In this document: positions 58,190 through 64,000 of the stretch, piece by piece | How the letters are laid out: every line of letters starts with the position of its first letter | Numbering within the stretch: position 1 is the stretch's first letter | Translations under genes and position numbers: made by a program | Notes under the pieces: generated by a model | Told to the model about the DNA's origin: nothing | The model's database searches: none | What the model saw: only the letters and a program-made list of their open reading frames with translations | Assembly (NCBI GenBank): GCA_030035585.1 | Contig: CM057482.1 | Coordinates: forward strand, 46,047,501 to 46,111,500 | Direction: 5' to 3' | Length of the DNA stretch: 64,000 bases | Source of the DNA: Dugong dugon | Lineage: Eukaryota > Chordata > Mammalia > Sirenia > Dugongidae

Positions 58190-58884
58190 AAGTTTATTAG
58201 TGATGGCCCTGGGCCTAGGGGTACAAATGGGGAGTGATTGTAAATGGGCACAGGGATCTTTTTAGGGTGATAGAAATGTTCTAAAATTGGAACACAACTC
58301 TCTTAATTTTCAAAAAAATCATTGAATTGCATACTCAAAACAAGTGAATTTCATGGTATGTAAAGCTGTTAAACAGCTATGTAAACCACGTAACTGTTTT
58401 ACTTGTAATTCTGGCTTTTATACATCTATGACTACAAGATTTTTATAAAATGGGCCAGCCCTGATTTCCAGAGACAATGTAGCAGAGGCCCCAAAAACCT
58501 TGAAAACCAATCTCAGGTTAAAATTCTGACTCTAAAATGGAAGGACAACTTGGCAGTGCCTAGCACCTAGTAAGCCCCAATAAATGACTACCGAATGAGC
58601 AAACAAACTATCCTTATGGTGTGATTGTTCTCCCTAAACATCTCATCCACCTGATATCTGAAAGTTAGTTGATTAGAGCTTTTTTTTTTTTTAACTTAAG
58701 GAAACTTAATAAATGAAATGTCAATATCCCCAGAGGAAAACCTGTTAACACTTGTAGTAGTTAGGATTGGACAGATTATAATGAGGTAACGTATTAATTC
58801 ATTTTGAACTTTTGCCCAATGCTACTTGGTTTGTGTATGGTGGAGAATGACTGATTCATAGTCATTCAGTGACCCAGGCTGACT

Positions 58885-59660
58885 AAGGCTTGTTGGTGAA
58901 AAATATTGAATATACCATAGACTGCAGGTAGAATGAACAAATCTGTCTTGGAAGAAAGCACAGCTAGAGTGCTCCTTAGAAGTGAGGATGGTGAGACCTT
59001 GCCTCACATACTTTGGACATGTTATCAGGAGGGACGAGTCCCTGGAGAAGGACATCATGCTTGGTAAAGTAGAGGGTCAGCGAAAAAGAGAAAGACCCTT
59101 GTTATGAATTGAATTGTGGCCCCAAAAAATATGTGTTGTAATTCTTAATTCTATGGCTGTGGTTATAATCCCATTTGGGAATATGCTGTCATTGTTATGT
59201 TAACGAAGCAGGATTAGTATAGCGTACATTTTGGGTCAATCTCTTTTGAGATATAAAAGAGATTAAACAAGCAAACTAAGAAGCAGAGATGGGGGAAGAG
59301 AAATGCCAATCCACATGAAGATGGCCCGGAAGCGGAAGTTCAAAGAGACAAGAACCTTCCTCCAGAGCTGACAGAGAAAGATTTCCCTAGAGCTAGCAGC
59401 CTGAATTCGGACTTCTAGCCTCCTAAATCATGAGAAAATAAATTTGTTAAAGCCAACCATTTATGGTATTTCTGTTCTAGTGGCACTAGATAACTAAGAC
59501 AACCCTCAACGAGATGGAATGACACAGTGGCTGCAACAATGGGCTCAAACACAGCAACAATTGTGAGGATGGTGCAAGACTGGGCCATGTTTCGTTCTGT
59601 TGTACACAGGGTCGCTATGAGTTGGAACCAGTTTGATGGCACCTAACAACAATATACATC
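58885..59660 (+). mobile_element. RTE 3' end, split by an LTR
   Basis: gcttgttggtgaaaaatatt, agaatgaacaaatctgtctt, ggacatcatgcttggtaaag up to accct at 59099. It resumes caacgagatggaatgacaca at 59507 and ends with ggcacctaacaacaat. Between 58381 and 58884 nothing else is recognised. Confidence 0.9.
59100..59501 (+). mobile_element. Solo MaLR-type LTR with exact 5 bp target duplication
   Basis: 402 bp, starts tgttatgaattgaattgtgg and ends tagataactaagaca. Perfect accct at 59095-59099 and 59502-59506. Same family as 55405-55806 and 26226-26741. It interrupts RTE sequence that resumes without loss. Confidence 0.95.
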
Positions 59661-61666
59661 AACAGGAGTCACAGCAGAAGATAAGAAAGATTGGAAAAAT
59701 GAGCACCATTGCCCAGAAGTGACACATATCACTTCTGCTAACATTTCATTTGCTTCCAGCCAAGAGGGCTGGGATATCTAGTGGAGCAAATGGAATACTG
59801 GGTGAGCATTACTGTGTGCCACATGAATCATCTATATTAAGGGACCTAATCTCAGAGTTCTTTTCCACAGGCAGAGATTCTTCCTACTCCCTCTACTTAA
59901 TTAAGAACCACTCTCAATGACTTAGGATAGATGAGCTTCAATTCTTTTGAAACAAGTTTTGTTGCAGAGATGAAGACAAGCAGGAGACAAACACCTCCCT
60001 TGGTGACCCTAAAGCACTTTGCTCTTTTTTTGGGAGATGGTACTTAATTCACCTTTGCTTCCCTAACATTGAACATAGTGCCTGGCACACTGCAGCAACT
60101 CATTGTTTGTGTGGAATTTTGCATTGGAGCATTTCAGGTGAAAAGTCTACAGACTCCCATGGTGTTCTTCAGTCATGAGGAGTTTTTTTGGTTGTTGTTT
60201 TGTTTGTTTTTGTTGTTGAAACTCCTTCAATTCAGTTTAATAAAATCCAGAAAACACACTCAAATTTTGAGGGAAGAGGAGAAAGAACCAATTCAATGTG
60301 CACAATAATCACCTTTACTGTTTTTTTAATTGTACCACAACCACTCCCACACCTAATAAAATTTGTTATTTGTAGTGCCAAACAAGAAATAAACTCAATG
60401 CTTTTGAAGAGTATGAAGAAATACATGAAGATTTATGTTATACAACAACAGTAAAGTAAAGGGATTTGATAAAGTGTTTTAAGAGGCTCAGTTACTGTCC
60501 ATACTCCAATATTTATAATATTTCGCCTCTTTGCTTCTGGTCTCTACCCTTGAAGCCATCTTAAATTGCACTGTCAGCTTTATCTTCTTCAAATATTACT
60601 TTCATAAGGTCTCTCTCCTGCTCAAAACTCAGGACCAAACTCTTCAATTCTGGTAATTTTGCTCTTCATGTAAGTTCTCTTTTTTTTTTTTTTTTTTTTT
60701 AAATCAAGATTCCCAAATGAACCTTCTGCTGAAGTTAAGGCCAACTGTTCCGTAGGCTGCACATATTGGTTAACAAATCACTCACTGCCTGGAATACCAC
60801 TTCCCTTCTTTTCCAGCTACTGAAATTTTGCCCATTGCTCAGGCCCAAATCGGGCCTCACACCTGCTTGAAGACTTCCCTGAATATTTCAGCTCAGATCT
60901 ATCTGAGATCTTGAAGCATCTGTGGTCTGTAACGGTTATCTGGGCATTAAGAAGAGTCCATAGTTTTAATTGAAATGTTTTGAGTCTGATTTGTCTCTCA
61001 GCTAGTCTGAGTTTCTTAAGGGCTATATTTTATTATGTTATATCCCTGTATATGGATTAATAGAGGGTACTCAAGAAATATTTAGTGCATGCCTACTATG
61101 ATTTTAGGCTTTGTAGATGTGCCACTAGGTATTATAAGTATTAGTTGAATTTTAAGAAGCTATATTTTAGGACTACATGTTGGGCTGGATACTAAAGTGG
61201 TATCACTGCCTATTGCCATTCCAAATACAAGTTTTAATATAATTTATTCATGTTTACCAATATCCTCCTGAACTTTTATATTGTAGTTTTAATGAAAATA
61301 TCATTTTTGAAAATATTAATGCTAGATTTTTTTTGAGAATTTATTCTTAATATTACCTACCTAACGATTTCTGCTTTATATGCCAATATGGTGTTTTGCC
61401 TGGTCATTAGCAGATCTGTTCCTGGATTTCCTAATCCACAAATATATACAAAATTTAAGTACAAAGATAATTCTAATTTTCTCTTACATCTTTAACAGAT
61501 GGATTGTCTATTATGCTAGGTATGATAATGTACAAACAAAAATATCCATTTCATTTATAAATTACAATCTTATTAAGTTTGCTTTAATAAGTTCATATTA
61601 AAGCAAACAATTACAACAAATCACAGCTTCTTAAAGTAGAAAATAGTCTATAATTAGTCTTGCTAC
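59661..61666. other. Unique TTC23 5' intron
   Basis: No repeat clearly recognised, apart from a long T run at 60681-60701. No exon with TTC23 similarity. A missing exon that links 61667 to 51416 in frame would have to lie here or among the repeats to 51417. Confidence 0.45.
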
Positions 61667-61730
61667 CTTGTTCCCTTTATCTTTCAGAAATCCACTGATA
61701 ATCTGAGGATAATGCTCTTCCAACCGCACC
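61667..61730 (-). other. Candidate upstream exon of TTC23 (leader or N-terminal)
   Basis: This is a 64 bp segment with a good acceptor (ttttctctttag|G) and a usable donor (AAG|gtagca) on the minus strand, upstream of the first known TTC23 coding exon. After completing a Glu codon left by the upstream candidate exon (GA|G) it reads VRLEEHYPQIISGFLKDKGN and K without a stop. Phase matching with the 62788-62887 segment is exact. I do not recognise the peptide. It could be a 5' leader exon whose open frame is part of an upstream ORF, an N-terminal extension used with an exon I did not find, or a separate transcript. Spliced directly to 51416, the frame would run into TTC23 out of frame. Confidence 0.5.
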
Positions 61731-62787
61731 CTAAAGAGAAAAAAATATCTTTTGAAAATTCCTCCTCCTGTCACTCTTACATTGTGCCTACATTTTCTCT
61801 GGTTTTCCTTTGACACTTACTCCTTTAAAAATAGCAAAAAACCAGAAAAGTTTCTTAACTCACACATCTCTAACTTTGTCGTAAAATCCTTTGTCAGTTT
61901 ACCCAGCACTCTTGAGTGGTTCTCCGTTTCTTTTTCGAGCAAATTTCACAGTTGTCTTGCAGCCTGATTTGTCAGTTTGGTTCCTGCTTTATCAGTTTCG
62001 TGATTCTTTGTACAGATTAATAACCAAGAAAACGTCTAAAGTAGGGCACTTTCAGACTAAATTAGAGCAGCGTTTTCCCGTAAAGCAACTTGGCACCTCA
62101 CAAAATTTAAGGCAGAAGAATGAGTGATAGAGCATGCACCAATAGGGAGTGGAGAAGAGTATTTTGTTGGAGTTTGCAACCCAATCCTTGGGAGCCAGAG
62201 GCGGGAATTTTAAATTGGGGTTGTTTTTTTCCCTGGAATTTTCTTAAAGTGGTATCGCTTCCTGTTGTTAAAGTTTGCGAAATCGCGAATTAGAGGGTTC
62301 TCCCTCCCTTGTTTTAAGTAAGGCAAAATGTGAAAATTGATTCCGTACATACTGAGGAGACTTCTAAGAACGGTCAATAGTATACTATATTACCAACAGA
62401 TTCACTTGGTTACTTTTGTGTCAATTGCGGGGGTTGGTTAAAAGTTATTTTAAGACGGTTCATTTTTCAAGACCAAATATCAGATGTCAAATTGCTGCAT
62501 TGAAAAAAAAATTTTTCTAAAAGAAATTAAAAGTAAAGAGGCTAACATTGATTAGTATTTAAAAAAAAATTTCTTGTTCTATTGTTAATCCTTTTTGGTA
62601 ACTTCCATATTAGGAACGGGTTTTATTATTTTGGCTGATCATTAATATCCTAAGGATTTCTGTTTTTACACAAACGTTAGGTTCCTTCATTCTAATTCTA
62701 GCAAAAATGTCTAAGTACCATAAATTCTCAAGTATTTAGAAACACTTAGAACCATATGACATTTACCATACTGTACACTTCACTTAC
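61731..62787. other. Intron between the two candidate upstream exons
   Basis: AT-rich, unique. A short GC-richer patch near 62180-62210 (ggagccagaggcggga). No repeat recognised. Confidence 0.45.
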
Positions 62788-62887
62788 TCCGGAAGACCAG
62801 ATTTAATCAGTAGTTGATAAATATAACCAACAACGTGCTCTGGAAGTTTATTAAAAAATATAATTCTGCTTTCTAGGTAATTCATAT
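62788..62887 (-). other. Candidate upstream exon with in-frame ATG
   Basis: This minus-strand segment is bounded by ttactcttag|AT, or alternatively by cttttcag| 24 bases further upstream (exon start 62911). It ends at a near-consensus donor GGA|gtaagtg. An ATG at 62885-62883 opens a frame MNYLESRIIFFNKLPEHVVG followed by YIYQLLIKSG, which looks like ordinary protein sequence. The frame stops at a TAA inside the donor if unspliced, but continues if spliced to 61730. It lies between the CpG-island promoter and TTC23 exon 51217-51416 on the same strand, so a TTC23 leader exon is the simplest reading. I do not recognise the peptide and assign no function. Confidence 0.5.
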
Positions 62888-63639
62888 CTAAGAGTAATTA
62901 ATTAAACCAACCTGAAAAGTTAATTATAAAATTAAACTTCTTTTACAATGAGATTCTAGAAAATTAACCGAAATCAAGCTTTTCAAAGAATACGTAACAG
63001 CAGTCTTGAGAGGAAATTTTTTAAAAATCTTCATTTCGTCAGAAAATTGTTATAGTAACGAACGTAGTATTTTAAAGAAGAGTATGTGTTTTACTATTCC
63101 TGAACAACGCTTGGTGGTTGTTTTTAACTAGTATAAAGCCGTCTTCCTTTGATGTCTCTTTCCACTGACACAGGAATTTTCATCTTGAAGAAATATTTCT
63201 TGACGAACTACTCACTCATGCTAGGAACTGCCATAATACTTAACTCACTATAGATCTTGGGTGTTTCAAGAGCAGAGACGGGGTTATCTCATCTTTGGAA
63301 CCTAGTACTCACCAAAAAACAAAAACAAAACAAAAACCAAACCCACTGCCATCAAGTCTTTAAATCCGGGGCTTATGCTCATCACTTGGTAACTAAACTG
63401 GGCGACGTTACATAAATCCACCGGGCCTCAGTTTTTCATCCGTCAAAAGCGAATAATAGTACCCGTGTCACGGGATTGTTATGAGAGGTAAATGATAGCC
63501 CAAGCACAGATCAATATCGGGTATTATCAGTGTTGCAATTCCTTAACGAATGCATTGAACGAGAGCACGAGTGCCTGAATGAATGCATGAATGAGAGAAA
63601 AAGCCAACTACTGCCGGATCTTGGAGTTGGAGAACGTTA
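62888..63639. other. Promoter-proximal intron
   Basis: Contains a small remnant of a reverse AfroSINE at about 63320-63357 (ccaaacccactgccatcaag) and a MIR-like piece near 63415-63500 (cctcagtttttcatccgtca). The rest is unique. Confidence 0.5.
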
Positions 63640-64000
63640 AACTACGTCTTCAAAAAGACAAAAACCCACGACCCCCAAGCCAGAGCCGGAAACGCAAGTA
63701 AGGGGCGGGGCCAGTTTGAAGGAAGCCGCGCTCTCGGCCAGTAGACACATCTCGTGGAAAACGTGCTTCTCGTCCCACCTATCGTGAATAGGCGAGAACG
63801 GTGACAAGTTATCGCGAGGCTTCGTCCTCCTGTCCACGGCTCCCTCTTCCCCAACTCCCTCTGGTGCCGGTTCCGCCCTGTGCTGCCCGGCGCCCCGCCC
63901 CGCCCTCGCCCCGCCCTGCCCGGCCCTCGGGGTCCCGCCCCCGGCGCCCCGCCCCTCTTCCTTCGGTCCTCGGCTTGCCATCCAGTGCCGCTTGCGCCCC
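63640..64000. promoter_or_regulatory. CpG island, probable TTC23 (and LRRC28) promoter
   Basis: This GC-rich, CpG-dense stretch runs to the window edge. It has GC boxes on both strands (ggggcgggg at 63702-63710; repeated ccccgccc motifs at 63890-63960), an ETS-like ccggaaa near 63687, and a tcgcga core near 63816. It lies upstream of the minus-strand TTC23 exons, as expected for a TATA-less housekeeping or ciliary promoter. In human the TTC23 promoter is divergently paired with LRRC28, so this may be a bidirectional promoter. The LRRC28 side is beyond the window and cannot be seen. The exact first exon and TSS cannot be fixed by eye. Confidence 0.8.

Larger units (their letters stand above)
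56385..58380 (+). mobile_element. L1 ORF2 to 3' end, interrupted by an RTE tail
   Basis: ORF2 landmarks: accaatatctctcatgaatc, atactatgaccaagtgggat, tttaatccaggaatgcaagg, caatgaataatctgaaaata-like 57408 text, gatatacaaatggccaataa, attcatacaatggaatatta. The 3' UTR resumes at 58190 (aaagtttattagtgatggcc) after an RTE piece at 57985-58189. Confidence 0.88.

Noticed and set aside
61631-61816. 61-codon minus-strand frame starting at 61816 taken as a separate small gene
   Set aside because: Its first part lies in the polypyrimidine and intron side of a splice acceptor; only the part from 61730 fits an exon, so it was treated as a candidate exon instead.
63637-63981. 114-codon minus-strand frame in the CpG island as a protein-coding first exon
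   Set aside because: Gly/Arg/Ala-rich composition is what GC-rich promoter sequence yields by chance; no similarity and it reads off the edge of the island.
1-64000. A novel multi-gene system or defence island
   Set aside because: The window is one mammalian gene locus plus retroelements; no cluster of unexplained coding genes exists.

Overview
This is a vertebrate nuclear genomic window, almost certainly from an afrotherian mammal, most likely an elephant or a close relative. The evidence is the repeat content. More than twenty copies of an afrotherian tRNA-derived SINE are scattered on both strands (head close to gagccctggtggcgcagtgg, tail close to cgactcgacggcaac). A second, longer SINE has a Gly-tRNA-like head. 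There are several RTE-type (BovB-like) LINE copies with (AAC)n tails and a young L1 family. There are no bacterial operons, CRISPR arrays or plasmid features, and almost all open frames are chance or repeat-derived.

The one recognisable host gene is TTC23 (tetratricopeptide repeat protein 23), on the minus strand. Five consecutive coding exons can be placed by protein similarity and matching splice phases: 51217-51416 (start codon at 51394-51396), 46180-46303, 43063-43213, 42780-42905 and 15815-15992. Together they give 253 codons in one continuous frame, about 57% of the roughly 447-residue human protein. The remaining 3' coding exons were not found and should lie beyond the left edge. The 64 kb end carries a CpG island with GC boxes. 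It fits the TTC23 promoter, which in human is shared head to head with LRRC28. Between that island and the first recognised coding exon are two further minus-strand exon-like segments (62788-62887 and 61667-61730). They share one open frame with matching splice phase and may be leader exons carrying an upstream ORF, or an N-terminal extension.

From left to right: 1-15.8 kb is intron or 3'-flanking sequence with SINEs, MIR and L2 relics, L1 fragments, a complex CA/CG microsatellite and a solo LTR. The 15.8-42.8 kb stretch is one 26.8 kb intron packed with nested repeats: an RTE/L1/RTE block at 17.4-22.9 kb, an L1 invaded by an LTR and an RTE at 25.7-28.4 kb, an LTR inside a SINE at 33.4 kb, an L1 with a probable 3' transduction at 35.2-36.5 kb, a CpG-rich island-like patch at 36.8-37.1 kb, and a retroposed segment inside a SINE at 38.2-39.3 kb. 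The 42.8-51.4 kb stretch holds four coding exons. The 51.4-64 kb stretch is 5' intron sequence with a HAL1/L1 copy, a MaLR-type ERV remnant, another L1, RTE fragments and the promoter.

I found no coherent new multi-gene system. The observations most worth following are the two upstream exons, the intronic CpG patch, the L1 3' transduction and the internally deleted RTE element.
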